DNA of 5,882 nt. Source: an uncultured Eubacteriales bacterium (GTDB lineage: Bacteria > Bacillota > Clostridia > Oscillospirales > Oscillospiraceae). The notes beneath the pieces were generated by a model. It ran no database searches. It saw only the letters and a list, made by a program, of their open reading frames with translations, and was not told the origin of the DNA. The stretch is taken from positions 1 to 5,882 of the forward strand of contig USDP01000103.1 in the NCBI GenBank assembly GCA_900553545.1. Reading direction: 5' to 3'. The translations under genes were made by a program, and so were the position numbers. Numbering within the stretch: position 1 is the stretch's first letter; each line of letters opens with the position of its first letter. This document shows, piece by piece, positions 5,766-5,882 of the stretch.

Positions 5766-5882
5766 TAGGGTGTATCTGAAAACTCCCAACGCACCCGGAC
5801 AGCGGGCCTTTTCACGCCGCGCCGCGTCATTTTTTCTTGAAATACGTCAGTATTCCTGCAGAAAAATGTCTTGCTCAGCGCA
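5766..5882. repeat. Possible end of a repeated or MITE-like element (continues past the window)
   Basis: This gene-free stretch begins CTAGGGTGTATCTGAAAACT (5766-5785), which resembles the terminal repeats of small non-coding elements. Two weak GC hairpins follow: CCCG/CGGG at 5794-5806 then TTTT, and ACGC/GCGT at 5814-5827 then a T run. A longer imperfect inverted repeat comes next. The other end would lie beyond position 5882, so neither the element nor its family can be confirmed here. Confidence 0.3.
5828..5868. repeat. Long imperfect inverted repeat
   Basis: CATTTTT (5828-5834) pairs with AAAAATG (5862-5868). Inside it AATAC (5841-5845) pairs with GTATT (5850-5854) around a 4-nt loop, with a small internal loop between the two stems. 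Together they form a cruciform-like or RNA hairpin structure of twelve pairs. It may be part of the element at the right end. Confidence 0.5.

Noticed and set aside
5794..5835. Terminators after the nucleotidyltransferase
   Set aside because: The two hairpins have only four-pair stems. T runs follow them, but the stems are too weak to call a terminator with confidence.

Overview
The window looks like a GC-rich, endospore-forming anaerobe of the class Clostridia, most likely a gut Oscillospiraceae-type bacterium. Three things suggest this: a SpoIVA spore-coat ATPase, a SipL-type coat protein (SPOCS/DUF3794 plus LysM, the clostridial counterpart of Bacillus SpoVID), and a multi-cluster [FeFe]-hydrogenase of the group B type. 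The genus cannot be fixed from the sequence alone.

Left half, minus strand (about 1-3159): a sporulation block read right to left. It starts with a 49-residue two-helix membrane protein of unknown function (3010-3159). Next comes sipL (1442-2947), preceded by a good candidate sigma-E (mother-cell) promoter. Only 20 bp later comes spoIVA (from 1421, running off the left edge), which starts with TTG behind a strong Shine-Dalgarno site. In Clostridioides difficile the LysM domain of SipL binds SpoIVA and both are needed to place the coat on the forespore, so here two direct partners sit in one apparent operon.

Middle and right, plus strand (3220-5048): a near-consensus sigma-A promoter diverges from the sporulation block. 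It drives an unknown 79-residue acidic protein (3274-3513) and, 5 bp later, a 498-residue monomeric group B [FeFe]-hydrogenase (3519-5015). A bulged hairpin with a short T run closes this two-gene unit. The shared 114-bp intergenic region therefore separates a sporulation unit from a vegetative redox unit.

Right end (5105-5882): a stand-alone nucleotidyltransferase of the DNA polymerase beta superfamily with intact catalytic carboxylates. After it comes 163 bp of non-coding DNA holding a short palindrome, a stretch that looks like the end of a repeated or mobile element, and a long imperfect inverted repeat. No tRNA, rRNA, CRISPR array or complete insertion sequence was seen.
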